Assembly (NCBI GenBank): GCA_009746045.1
Contig: RPFO01000817.1
Location: forward strand, 1-60,000
Length of the DNA stretch: 60,000 bases
Direction of reading: 5' to 3'
Origin: Mesostigma viride
Lineage: Eukaryota; Streptophyta; Mesostigmatophyceae; Mesostigmatales; Mesostigmataceae
Numbering within the stretch: the stretch's first letter is position 1; each line of letters opens with the position of its first letter. The notes below the pieces were generated by a model. That model saw nothing but the letters and a program-made list of their open reading frames with translations, ran no database searches and was not told the origin of the DNA. The position numbers were made by a program, and so were the translations under genes. Shown here piece by piece: positions 37,014-48,080 of the stretch.

Positions 37014-38369
37014 CTAGGCGTCCCCCCTATGGGGCAGGGTTGCCTGCTTGCCATAGGGGTTCATCAAGTGGTACAACAGCTGATATTGTTCAGCTGCCTG
37101 CTGAGGCACTTTAGTGAGTGCATCAGCAGCGTTGTGTTTGTCCTCCACGTGACGGGTGGACTCCCAGTAGGTGGACTCCTGTTTCAGGACCACCCAGTCA
37201 AGATCAGTGTGGACAGCATAGGGGTTAGCAAGGAAACTGAGGACTGACTGACTGTCAGTGAGCAAGTGTGCCACCACCCCAGCATTGCTGCCTGCTTGCA
37301 TCTGCAACCAAACCAGCACATGATTCAAGTACCTGGCATGAAGCACTGCTGACACCACTGCCCTGCACTCAGCAGCATTGCTGCTGACAGCCTTGCGTCT
37401 ATGCAACCGGCTGTACCATGAAATGAGAGACAAGGGTGCATCATCATTCTGCACAAAATACAAGCCTGACTCCCTTGCCTGCATCTTGGTAATCTGCCTG
37501 GACTCCATGGAACTATCCATCATAGCTTGGATGTGAATGGTTTTGTGGAGATCCAAGGAGTGCAAGATAAGGGGAGGGCCTTCCTGGAGAGTTTTGGTGA
37601 TGGCTTTGTGACCTACTTGCATCAAGACATCATCATCAACTCTGCTAACCACAGCCAGGTGAGGTGCACACGTTGAGCACAACCACCCCAGCTTGCCTCT
37701 AATGGTAGGACAGGCTCCAGGTTTGATTTTTGTTTGCAAAACCTCCAAGCAGCTGTGCATGTAATCATTGGGAGAGTAGAGTGCACACACCCACTGGTTT
37801 TGATGCTGCTGGAGTTGTAACATTGTGCCACAAAATTTTATGGCAGTGGTGCCCAGCTCTACTTGCTTGCCAATCTCAAAATGCTGTGACACTTGTTGAA
37901 TAAAATCATCCACAGCACGCCTTGGCCCAGCAATCAGCTGATCATCCCCATGCCACACAAAGGTGAGAATGCCATGAGGGTGTGGGACCACAAAGAAGCA
38001 AGGGTCTATGTCATCATATCTAGCCCCTAGCTTTTCAAACACAGCCTGAGCTGACATCCTGAAAATGCGAGGAGCTGATTGCAGCCCTTCAACACCTATG
38101 TTAGCTTTCAGGTACTGCTGAGGGATGTGTTTTGCCCAAACTCTGGGAGTGGAGACTACATACACCTGACCATGCCACACTTGTTGTGCTATCTCAGGTG
38201 AGCCTTTCAGGAAAGCCCTTTTAATGTCTGTAGCCTTACATACATAGTCATCCCCATCATTGAGATGACCCACAAAGACAGACAGCAAGATTTTTAGGGA
38301 TGTTTGCTGAATGCCTGGCGTGTACAACTCTGCCTCTGTCAGATCAGTGGTGCCCTTGAACTCTGTCAC
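37014..38369 (-). CDS. reverse transcriptase and RNase H of the copia-like element
   Basis: About 451 codons. KATDIKRAFLKGS carries the first polymerase Asp (copia LDVKxAFLxG motif), and WHGDDQLIAG stands where copia elements have YVDD, so the catalytic Asp pair is kept but the two preceding residues are unusual. The RNase H part contains SWYSRLHRRKAVSSNAAECRA, LLTDSQSVLSFL and the C-terminal HVEDKHNAADALTK typical of Ty1/copia. The frame starts inside the domain. The preceding fingers region lies in other frames at about 38370-38520, so at least two frameshifts separate it from the protease part. It would copy the element RNA into DNA, primed by a tRNA. Confidence 0.9.
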   Translation of the reverse strand: MTEFKGTTDLTEAELYTPGIQQTSLKILLSVFVGHLNDGDDYVCKATDIKRAFLKGSPEIAQQVWHGQVYVVSTPRVWAKHIPQQYLKANIGVEGLQSAPRIFRMSAQAVFEKLGARYDDIDPCFFVVPHPHGILTFVWHGDDQLIAGPRRAVDDFIQQVSQHFEIGKQVELGTTAIKFCGTMLQLQQHQNQWVCALYSPNDYMHSCLEVLQTKIKPGACPTIRGKLGWLCSTCAPHLAVVSRVDDDVLMQVGHKAITKTLQEGPPLILHSLDLHKTIHIQAMMDSSMESRQITKMQARESGLYFVQNDDAPLSLISWYSRLHRRKAVSSNAAECRAVVSAVLHARYLNHVLVWLQMQAGSNAGVVAHLLTDSQSVLSFLANPYAVHTDLDWVVLKQESTYWESTRHVEDKHNAADALTKVPQQAAEQYQLLYHLMNPYGKQATLPHRGDA

Positions 38370-38430
38370 ACAAGGTCTAGCATGAAAATGACTGACCCAT
38401 CTGCTGCTGGCTTATGTTTACACACAAACT

Positions 38431-39481
38431 TCAGGCGCAAGTGCTTGCACCCTGCAGGCTTTTTGTCAATAGGTGTGACAGGGGAGTATGAGAAGGACTA
38501 AGAGGATCTGGCACTACCCATTCTTCCCTGGCCTTGTTAAAGGCCTCCACCCATTTTAGGAATCCTATGTGTGTGCGACAGTCTTGCTCTATCTGTTCAT
38601 AAGAAAGAGGAGACATTTTAGCCACATCATGCTTGCCCAATCCAAATGAGTTGGGATGAAGTTTTTGGTTGTGAACCAAGTCTGCCACACAGGGTTCTTG
38701 CCCTGGGGCATACTTGGGTGTAGCAAATTTTACAGAAGCAATGTTGGTGTTAAGAAGTTTTTCAAGAGAAATTTTGAAATGATTCAGATCAACACCACCC
38801 ATGTCCTGGATGGATAGTCTATCACTGGAGATGAGACACCAGGGTAACAGAGAAAAGGATCCCCCAAAAAGCATTCCCTTTATAACCTTCCAAGACCTGA
38901 AAAGGAGTGGGGATACCGAGTATAGTCAACATGACCTGACCTAATACCTTGAGGGATGACTGCCCTGAGAAATCAGCCACATGGTGCCAGGGTGAAGGTT
39001 CCAAAGGCAAATGGGGCACAGCCAGGGCACTGATAATGCTGACCTGGGCTTGTGTGTCCACTGCAACCATAAATGGGCTATTGTCATTCTGCCCAACCTT
39101 CCCCACCTTAGCTGATCCTGCAGCAGTTTGAGCTTTGGCTCTATGAGCTGCTTGTAAAATGCGAACAGCGTCTGCTAGGCTGCGTTTGGAAGGTGCAGCT
39201 AGTGGCTGAGCTATGTTCACACTTGTAGAGGTGATAGGTTGCTGATCACCTGTTTTGCCAATGTGACCCTCTGCTGCAGGGGGCCAATCCTGCAGTGACT
39301 GCCTGCAATCATCAAGGGTGACCTGGGTGTCACAGTGGGTGTGGCTCTCACACTCACCAGTGGGTGTTCCAAACAACCACTCACTGGGCAACGCTGGGAT
39401 GCCAGGCAACTGTACAGGGCTGTCGGCCAACAGCTCTTCCTCCTCTGCCACGTCTGACACAGTTGGAAAATACAATTTCAT
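38431..39481 (-). CDS. retropepsin-like protease and linker, frameshifted
   Basis: Two overlapping frames (39481-38822, then 38874-38431) together look like one region. The first ATG overlaps the stop of the upstream Gag-integrase frame as ATGA. The catalytic motif reads MVAVDTQAQVSIIS where retropepsins have DT/SGA, a Gly to Gln change that would probably impair activity. Further on come LKVLGQVMLTILGIPTPF and, in the second frame, the probable C-terminal strand. The frames cross near a TTTTTGGGGG run. The remaining linker (about 38830-38500) leads to the reverse transcriptase. It should cleave the polyprotein. Its place after integrase instead of before it is the odd point. Confidence 0.7.
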
Positions 39482-40753
39482 CCTGTGAGGTGAACACCTG
39501 TGAATTTTCCCGTGTCATTGTGTTTAACTAACACTGTCCTGCCAGTGGTGTTAAACTTTAGGATGGTGGCTGGCCCATGCCAGGTACCCACCTTGCCTAG
39601 TCCCGACTCCTTGTAGAATAGGACCTGATCCCCTTCTCTGAAGGTGGGACGTGGATGCTTTGCATCCTTGACAGCTAACCTGCTAGCTGTCTGTGCTCGC
39701 TGTGCGTTGTAGAGGGCTAGTACCTCAGGTGGATAAATGCCTGCATGCAATCCATCTGGTGTAATGACCACCCCTTGTGGGGTTTTCATGAGTGGCCTCC
39801 TGTTGAGGACTTGGCACAACCTGGTGGACCACAGAGCTCTGTCAGCATATGACCCACTGTCAGCCAGCAGATTGCCATCTTCTTTGGCTACAAGGGTTTT
39901 AATGGACCTGATGGCCCTTTCAATAATGCCTTGCCTCTCATGATCTTCTAGCCCAGCCAGATCAATAGCCTCACACCCTGGTTCATTGGCAAGACACGTG
40001 AACTGCTGATCCAGTAACAATGCCTCCACAGGGTAGTACCTGGCCTGAGCAATCAAGAGAGCCCTGAGCAACTGTGTCTTGTCCATTCCAGGTAATGGTT
40101 CAATGGTTGTGTACCTTGACCATGCATCTTTAAGTGCCAAGTAAGATTGTCCTTTGATATGAAAGACATCTCCTACCACCCTGCCCTTGCTCTTAGGTGG
40201 GGTAGCTACATGCCACTTAGGGGGTTTGGGTGCATTGAACTGACAATGCTGGCAGTGGGATCTGACCACCTGGCATGCACGTCTGAGTGCTGCCCCCCCT
40301 ATTGCTGCTGCCACCACCTCTGCACTCACTTCATGCCCATAAAGGAAATGCAACTGCAAAGCAAGCTCCTGAAAACTGATATGAGCATCCTCTGCTGGGG
40401 ACACTCTGCACACCTTGGGAACCATAGATGTGAAGGTTGGTTTAGAGACATAATCTTCTGAAACCAGCTGTAGCACCTTTCCAGAACTGCTCACTGCTCT
40501 GACAGTGGGGCATGCAGATGAAAGAGGTGAAGCAGGCACACTCAAGCCAGCATGAGAGGGAGACTCACACTTCTTGCCGTAAGGAGGCCGCTTGCAGTCC
40601 TTGGGGTCACCGTGGGGCGGCCCGTGGCACTTGTGGCACAGGACGTCCAAATGCCCCAGCTCGTCCACGTTCTTGCGGCAGGTGGGCCGCAGGTGGTACT
40701 TCATGCCACAGCGGGTGCACCGCTGAGAAGACTTGTCCTCCTTGTCCTGCTTC

Positions 40754-40830
<77 letters not shown>

Positions 40831-41496
40831 GCTGGAGCTGCCCCCCTTGGAGGGAGACTGCCCCTTACCCTTGCCCTTGCCCCAGCCCCTGCCCTTGCCC
40901 TTGCCCTTGCCCTTGCCCTTGCCCTTAAACATTTGTCCCAGCAGGGACTTGACTTCTGCCATAGTGACAGGTCTCTTGCTCCTGTCTTCCCTCTCCCTAT
41001 CCTCCTCCTCCCTCTCTTCCCCCCTGACCCTCTTTACAGAGGTGCCCATGGCCCCCTGGCTAAGGGGAGCCAAGGCCAGCTTGATATAATCCAATGCCTC
41101 CTTCATGTCCTCCCAGTACTTTGCCATTCCTGTGGCAAGCATAGCGTAGGTGTTTTTGTCAAGTTTGAGTTTCTCAAGGAAGGAACGCAGCAAGAACTTG
41201 TGATCTAGCTGCTGGACATCAGGACGTGCTTTGATGGCTAGCTCATATTTCTTTGTCTCAGCCACATAGTCCACTGATGTGACCCTGTATTCCTCTACCC
41301 ACCTGAATGCCCCATATATGTCCACAGATGAGGGGGTGGAGAGGAGGTCAGTTAGCTCCTTCATGAAAGCCTCCCAAACTGCCCTAGCCTGCGTGTCCTG
41401 CCACTTGGGATACCTACGCTGGAAGACAAGAATGAGATTCTGAATCTGAGAAGAGGACTGATGGTAAAATCCCCCTGCATGAGAGATCCAAACCAA
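39478..41496 (-). CDS. Gag C-terminal region, zinc knuckles and integrase
   Basis: 672 codons. Residues about 20-150 resemble the copia Gag/UBN2-type capsid (RSFLEKLKLDKNTYAMLATG). Next come a Lys/Gly-rich tract and about 25 Asn codons (TTG repeat, about 40754-40830). CTRCGMKYHLRPTC is a perfect CX2CX4HX4C knuckle and CHKCHGPPHGDPKDC a looser one. Integrase follows: a His/Cys N-terminal site ending CQHC, first Asp in GDVFHIKG, second in LLLDQQFTC, Glu in RQGIIERAIR, and a C-terminal WHGPATI motif. The second Asp and the Glu are about 30 residues apart, shorter than the usual 35. Only about 60 residues lie between knuckles and integrase, too few for a protease. The true start lies upstream, in the frame at 41903-41361. 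Confidence 0.85.
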
Positions 41497-41903
41497 TTCT
41501 TGACATTCAGTTCCTCCCTAGCCAGCTGCAGAGAGAGAAGTGCATGATTCCCCTGCTCCCTAGTATACCCCTCAGGCAGCCCCCTGACATTAATCCTATC
41601 CACAGGACGGTTTTCATTGTAAGTGGGCAACCTAGAGGGGGATGCAGGGGGAGAGGGAGAAGATGGTGTTGCTGCTGCAGCATTCACAGGAGAGACCTGC
41701 TGAGAGGGAAGTGCTACTTGAGTGAGCTGAGCAGGATGGGCAAACATGGGCTGTGTAGGAGGGTTAGACAACATAGGGGTGGGCTGGGTGGGGGTGTGAG
41801 TGTGTGTCACTTCCCGCCTCCTGCTGCGGGCCTCCTCCCAATCATGGAAGGTGGGAGAGAGGGACACTTCATCGTCAGTAGGGTTAGTAAGATCATGATG
41901 CAA
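41361..41903 (-). CDS. Gag middle region, frameshifted into the next frame
   Basis: 180 codons, Pro/Thr/Ser-rich at first (HTHTPTQPTPMLSNPPTQP). It then has LREGYT-type sequence and LAREELNVKNWFGSLMQG, which continues logically into the downstream frame across a GGGGG run at about 41475-41479. One missing base there would explain the break. It probably belongs to Gag. Confidence 0.55.
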   Translation of the reverse strand: MHHDLTNPTDDEVSLSPTFHDWEEARSRRREVTHTHTPTQPTPMLSNPPTQPMFAHPAQLTQVALPSQQVSPVNAAAATPSSPSPPASPSRLPTYNENRPVDRINVRGLPEGYTREQGNHALLSLQLAREELNVKNWFGSLMQGDFTISPLLRFRISFLSSSVGIPSGRTRRLGQFGRLS

Positions 41904-43105
41904 CCAGGTAGGCAGAGTTAGCCACCTACCCGCCCCTCAGGATGGCGTTGTGCAGGAGCTCCAGCAAACGCACCAGACGCACCCTGCTGCCCTGCACCCT
42001 CCTCCCTGAGAGGAGAGCCTGCAGGGCAGGCAGCAGGTCGTCGCACACCCTACGTGTGCCCGCTTGGAGGTTGGGCAGGCCCAGGATGTGCGTGATGATT
42101 GCACACACCAGGCTGCCCGCCTCCGCGACGTGCATCTGCTGGCTCCTGTCGGCCAGCCCACGGAAGGAGGCTGTGGCTGTCTGTATGGCACGCCACACGG
42201 CCTCATCACCCAGGGTGATGAAGTCGCGACCTTGCAGGTCGCCCTCCAGCAGTGCTGGTTGCTGCCCAGCTGCGGTGGGACCCTGGGCCCCTCCGGCCCT
42301 GCCAGGGACTTGTCCTTGTTGCGGCTAGAGGGGGCCTGCCCCCCAGAGCCGCTGGAGGTGCCCGTGACACCCTCCATGGGGGCTGCATCCCCCGCCAGCG
42401 CCGGAGGCGCCGGCGTCGCTGCCGGGGTCCCTGCGACCCCGGGCGCTTGTGTCGCCGCCGGGGTCCCTGCGACCCCGGTGGCCTCCTCAGCCACCTGGCC
42501 CCCCACGCTGGGCGGGGGAGCCTGCGGCTGAGGTTGGACCCTCTGACCTGCCAGAGGGTCCTGGGTGGCTTCACCACCCATGGGCGTGTTGGGGGCGTCT
42601 GCCGCCCCGCGCTCCGTCGCAGGCGGCATCGCAGCCGCCTCACGCCTATCCGGGCCCCAGCCAACTGGCGTGACTTGGGGCCACGGCCCCAACGGAGTCA
42701 GCGATCTCTGGTCGGGCGACCACGCGCAGCGCCTCTCTCTGGCGCTGCCTGGACGCCCACTGATCAACAGTGCCGGGGTTGTGCCTCGGCCGATTGGCGA
42801 AACAGTACAGCCAAACCGCCACCTGAACCAGAGCTGCATCCTAAGACGCCCCTCGATCAGCGTGCACCCGATGAACCTCTATCGCGTGCATCTCCTCATC
42901 TGGAAGCAACTGAAAACGTTGACGTAAGATCCGGCCGTTCATCGAATGAACGCCGGGATGTCGTCCTCCCCAAGGGGGAGAAAATGGGGTGGGCGCCCGA
43001 ACGCGACCGGGGGCGGAACATGTTCCCCATACCGGTCAATGTCCATGGGCCATCTGTCGGCCCACGGAAAGGTTGCCAGACGTCGCAGGTGTCTGCGACG
43101 AAAGC
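41904..43105 (-). other. degraded 5' coding region of the retrotransposon
   Basis: Several overlapping GC-rich frames. The most protein-like piece is 42198-41926 (a predicted helix-rich stretch containing SLVCAIITHILGLPNLQ), preceded by a Pro/Ala/Gly-rich stretch at about 42560-42300 in another frame. Duplicated GGGTCCCTGCGACCCCGG words occur near 42427-42480. I cannot assemble one frame, and the region is probably Gag N-terminus or a separate accessory protein. Confidence 0.4.
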
Positions 43106-43462
43106 TCAAGCGAAGGCCGAGGCCTCGCAGGCGGCACCTCGCCATCCTCCTCGAGGAATCACTCCGCTCACGACCCCCGTCACCTGCGACGGGGGTCGTG
43201 CCCGGGGGACCTGCCCCCCAGGTGCCATGGCGGACGAACCGCCATGGCAAACGGACGACCGCTCGCCATCCCCGGGCGCCGGGCCCCACCTGCGGGCCCC
43301 GACGCCTGGGTGGTCAGCGACCACCGTGCGGAAGGTGACGTTGGGCGTCACCCTCGCATCGTTGGTGGAGGGCGTGCCCTCCGGCGAAAGGCGGGGTGAG
43401 GTGCGCCTGGCAGGCGCCTTCCCCTTGTTGTTGTTGCCGTTGTTGCCGTTGTTGGAAGCCAT
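43106..43462 (-). CDS. likely first coding segment of the retrotransposon (Gag N-terminus)
   Basis: Begins MASNNGNNGNNNKGKAPARR 45 bases downstream of the 5' LTR end and runs 118 codons before a stop. A second frame (43289-42939) overlaps it and ends at LGEDDIPAFIR. Basic, low-complexity and without a known domain. The start is chosen as the first ATG after the LTR. Confidence 0.45.
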   Translation of the reverse strand: MASNNGNNGNNNKGKAPARRTSPRLSPEGTPSTNDARVTPNVTFRTVVADHPGVGARRWGPAPGDGERSSVCHGGSSAMAPGGQVPRARPPSQVTGVVSGVIPRGGWRGAACEASAFA

Positions 43463-43506
43463 ATCTTTTTTTTGATTGTAAAAAAAATATCGAACTTTTC
43501 AGTCCA

Positions 43507-43962
43507 AGTTGGATGGAGACTAGGGACGACGAACAACTGCGAAAGCTGAGAGCGAATGATGATTGTATTACAATAATACAATGAGAGAGCGATGAAAGCT
43601 GAGGGCTCAGAATGGAACGTCTGGGCAAACTCGGGTGCTGCGGCACTCCCCAGTGCTACGCCTATATGCCTATGGCGGTGCCACTGCAGCACCTGCCAGT
43701 GGACAACTGGACACTGCAATGCCATGCGACCACGTCACTAGCAACCAGCTAAGACTCGGCCCGTCAGGCCCGGCTATACCGGACCTGGCGGGTCGAACTA
43801 GCATCTAGGAACAGTCTGGCACTAACTGCACGTCAGTCCACCTGACGCCTCAGTACCGTACGCCCTGCCGTACAGTACTGAGGTGTCCCGCTCAGCCGCG
43901 GTAGGCAATACGCGGCGCGCAGGCCGGAAATCCGTGTGTCAGCCTAAGCATCTCATCTAACT
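43507..43962 (-). repeat. 5' LTR of the retrotransposon (456 bp)
   Basis: Minus-strand 5' end AGTTAGATGAGATGC at 43962, 3' end CCATCCAACT at 43507, followed by the primer-site-like TGGACTG. It contains an imperfect inverted repeat CAGTACCGTAC/GTACAGTACTG (about 43850-43880). A second full copy is absent, so the boundaries rest on the target duplication and the shared 25-bp end. Confidence 0.6.
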
Positions 43963-45330
43963 TGTACGTGTGTGTGCACTCGCCCCTTGCGTGCGCGGTG
44001 GATGTACGTGTGTGTGCACTCGCCCCTTGCGTGCGCGGTGGATGTACGTGTGTGTGCACTCGCCCCTTGCGTGCGCGGTGGATGTACGTGTGTGTGCAGG
44101 CGTCCCTTGCGTGCGTGGTGTATGTACATGTGAGTGCCGTCGCCCCAAGCGTGCATGGTGTGTGTACGTGTGTGTGCAGTTGCCCCTTGCGTGCATGGTG
44201 TGTGTACGTGTGTGTGCAGCCGCCCCTTGCGTGCGCGGTGTATGTGTAAGTGTGCGTGCACTCGCCCCTTGCGTGCATGGTGTGTGTACGTGTGTGTGCA
44301 TGCCGGCCCTTGCGTGCATGGTGTGTGTACGTGTGTGTGCAGCCGCCCCTTGCATGCGCGGTGTATTTACACGTGTGTGCAGCCGCCCCTTGCGTGCATG
44401 GTGTATGTACATGTGAGTGCAGCCGCCCCTTGCGTGCGCGGTGTATGTGCATGTGAGTGCAGTCGCTCCTTGCGTGCATGGTGTGTGTACGTGTGTGTGC
44501 AGCCGCCCCTTGCGTGCGCGGTGTATGTACGTGTGTGTGCAGTCGCTCCTTGCGTGCATGGTGTGTGTACGTGTGTGTGCAGTTGCCCCTTGCGTGCATG
44601 GTGTGTGTACGTGTGTGTGCAGCCGCCCCTTGCATGCGCGGTGTATTTACACGTGTGTGCAGCCGCCCCTTGCGTGCATGGTGTATGTACATGTGAGTGC
44701 AGTCGCTCCTTGCGTGCATGGTGTGTGTACGTGTGTGTGCAGCCGCCCCTTGCGTGCGCGGTGTATGTACGTGTGTGTGCAGTCGCTCCTTGCGTGCATG
44801 GTGTGTGTACGTGTGTGTGCAGTTGCCCCTTGCGTGCATGGTGTGTGTACGTGTGTGTGCAGCCGCCCCTTGCATGCGCGGTGTATTTACACGTGTGTGC
44901 AGCCGCCCCTTGCGTGCATGGTGTATGTACATGTGAGTGCAGCCGGCCCCTTGCGTGCATGGTGTATGTACATGTGTGTGCAGCCGCCCCTTGCGTGCAT
45001 GGTGTATGTACATGTGAGTGCAGCCGGCCCCTTGCGTGCATGGTGTATGTACGTGTGTGTGCAACCGCCCCTTGCGTGCATGGTGTGTGTACATGTGAGT
45101 GCAGTCGCTCCTTGCGTGCGCGGTGGATGTACGTGTGTGTGCACTTGCCCCTTGCGTGCGCGGTGGATGTACGTGTGTGTGCATGCCGGCCCTTTCGTGC
45201 ATGGTGTGTGTACGTGTGTGTGCATCCGGCCCTTGCGTGCATGGTGTGTGTACATGTGAGTGCAGTCGCTCCTTGCGTGCTCGGTGTGTGTACGTGTGTG
45301 TGCAGCCGCCCCTTGCGTGCATGTACATGT
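43963..45330 (+). repeat. 40-bp minisatellite, last block
   Basis: About 34 units continuing in register the string interrupted at 36849. Its first three units (ACTCGCCCC type) and the following AGGCGTCCC unit match 34336-34500. Ends within GCGTGCATGTACATG at about 45330. Confidence 0.95.
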
Positions 45331-45450
45331 TTGAAGAAATAAGCAATAGTGAATGGAATAGTAAAAAGAAAATCATTCCAGCATATGTATGTACAAGTTT
45401 TTAGTAGTACACTATGACTATCGTCAAACATAACAATTTTCTATATTTTC
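45331..45450. other. AT-rich spacer
   Basis: Unique AT-rich sequence between the minisatellite and the AC-rich tract; no gene seen. Confidence 0.5.
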
Positions 45451-48080
45451 ATACACACACGAACAACACACCCAACACACACACGCTATGTTTGCACCCA
45501 AGACACACACCAACACCTAAAAACAAGACACCAACACACAAGACACCCAACACACACCCAAGACACACAATCACACACACGCAACACACACAGAACACAC
45601 CTAAGTAACACACAACACACATGTACATCCCTCCCCCCCACACACAACACCAACACATGACAATTATAACATGCCACAACACACACACTGACACACATGC
45701 CCCAACACACACACACATGCCCCAACACACACACACATGCCCCAACACTGCACACACAACAACACCCAAACACACACCACACACACACAAGACACCCAAC
45801 ACACATACCGAAAACACGCACACACAACACCTACTAAAAACAAGACACCAACACACAAGACACCCAACACACACCCAACACACACACACACAATGTTTGC
45901 ACCCACGACACACACACCCAACACCTAAAAATAAGACACCAACACACAAGACACCCAACACACACTTAACACACACACACACAATGTTTGCACCCACGAC
46001 ACACACACCAACACCTAAAAATAAGACACCAACACACAACACACGTACACGTACATCCCCCCCCCCCCACAACACCAACACATGACAAATAACATGCAAA
46101 CAACACACCACACAACACGTACACACACACGCAACACACACCTAGGTCAATCACACACAACACACACAAAACACACCTAAGTCACACACAACACACACGT
46201 ACACCCCCCCACACACACCCAATACCAACACACAAGACACTTGGCATCCCCCCCCCACACCCACACACCCACACCCACACCCACACCACACATCCAACAC
46301 ACACAACACACACAAAAGACACACAACACACATACCCGACACACACACACGCACCCAACGTACACACACACACAACACCTACTAAAAACAAGACACCAAC
46401 ACACAAGACACCCAACACACACCCAAGACACACAATCACACACACACAACACACACAGAACACACCTAAGTAACAAACAACACACACGTACATCCCCCCC
46501 CCCACACACAACACCAACACATGACAATTAACATGCCACAACACACTGACACACATGCCCCAACACACACACACATGCCCCAACACACACACACACATGC
46601 CCCAACACTGCACACACAACAACACCCAAACACACACCACACACACAAAAGACACACAACACACATACCGAAAACACGCACACACAACACCTACTAAAAA
46701 CAAGACACCAACACACAAGACACCCAACACACACCCAACACACACACACACACAATGTTTGCACCCACGACACCCACACCCAAGACACACACATAACACA
46801 CCTAAGTAACACACAACACACACGTACATCCCCCCCCACACACACAACACCAACACACGACAATTAACATGCCATAACACACACACTGACACACATGCCC
46901 CAACACACACACATGCCCCAACACTGCATGCACACACAACAACACCCAAACACACACCACACACACACAAGACACCCAACACACATACCGAAAACACGCA
47001 CACACAACACCTACTAAAAACAAGACACCAACACACAAGACACCCAACACACACCCAACACACACACACACACACACACACAATGTTTGCACCCACGACA
47101 CAAACACCCAACACCTAAAAATAAGACACCAACACACAAGACACCCAACACACACTTAACACACACACACACAATGTTTGCACCCACGACACACACACCA
47201 ACACCTAAAAATAAGACACCAACACACAACACACGTACACGTACATCCCCCCCCCCCACAACACCAACACATGACAATTAACATGCAAACAACACACCAC
47301 ACAACACATACACACACGCAACACACACCTAGGTCAATCACACACAACACACACAAAACACACCTAAGTCACACACAACACACACGTACACCCCCCACAC
47401 ACACACCCAATACCAACACACAAGACACTTGGCACCCCCCCCCCACACCCACACACCCACACCCACACCCACACCACACATCCAACACACACAACACACA
47501 CAAAAGACACTTAAGTCACACACAACACACACATAACACACCTAAGTCACACACAACACACACGTCCATCCCCCCCCCACACTCAACACCAATACATGAC
47601 AATTAACATGCACACAACACACACAGGCACACGCCCCACACACACACACACACACACACACAACATACATACACAGAGCACACACACACGCCCCAACACA
47701 CACAACACACACAAAAGACACCCAACACACATACCGAACACACACACACACACACTATGTTTGCACCCGACATACACACACCCAACACCTACTAAAAACA
47801 AGACACCAACACACAAGACACCCTACACACACAACACACACACACACAACACATATCCAACACAAACAACACACACACCTAAGTCACACACACAACACAC
47901 CTACTAAGACACACACACAACACACATGTACCTCCCCCCCCCCACACCCAACATCAACACACAAGACACTTTGCACACACCCTACACCCCCCACACCTTT
48001 ATGAATGCACCCAACACACACACAACACACACGCCCCAACACACATACCCAACATTCACCCAACACACCCAACATATAAG
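45451..48080. repeat. 2.6-kb A/C-only tract with higher-order repeats
   Basis: The plus strand is almost free of G and T for 2.6 kb. Longer words recur: ATGTTTGCACCCACGACACA at or near 45488, 45894, 45984, 46755, 47083, 47173 and 47757; ACACGTACATCCCCCCCC and CAACACATGACAATTAACAT several times; AACACCTACTAAAAACAAGA several times. C runs vary in length. The GT-rich tract at 3475 is its mirror on the other side of the satellite. Frames on the minus strand (Cys/Val-rich) are compositional. Confidence 0.95.

Larger units (their letters stand above)
36850..43962 (-). mobile_element. Ty1/copia-like LTR retrotransposon with non-standard domain order
   Basis: Transcribed on the minus strand. TGTAC flanks it at 36845-36849 and 43963-43967, and the matching empty site in the satellite is 34336-34340, so this is a 5-bp target duplication. 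The ends are AGTTAGATGAG... at 43962 and ...CCATCCAACT at 36850, a short AGTT/AACT inversion. Domain order in the sense direction is Gag, CCHC zinc knuckles, integrase, protease, reverse transcriptase, RNase H. The TGG directly after the 5' LTR (TGGACTGAAAAG, from 43506 down) fits a tRNA primer site. Several frameshifts break the coding region. Confidence 0.85.

Noticed and set aside
36845-43967. TGTAC target duplication as stand-alone proof of insertion
   Set aside because: TGTAC occurs in every satellite unit, so it proves nothing alone. I rely instead on the matched empty site at 34336-34340 and the flanking unit order.
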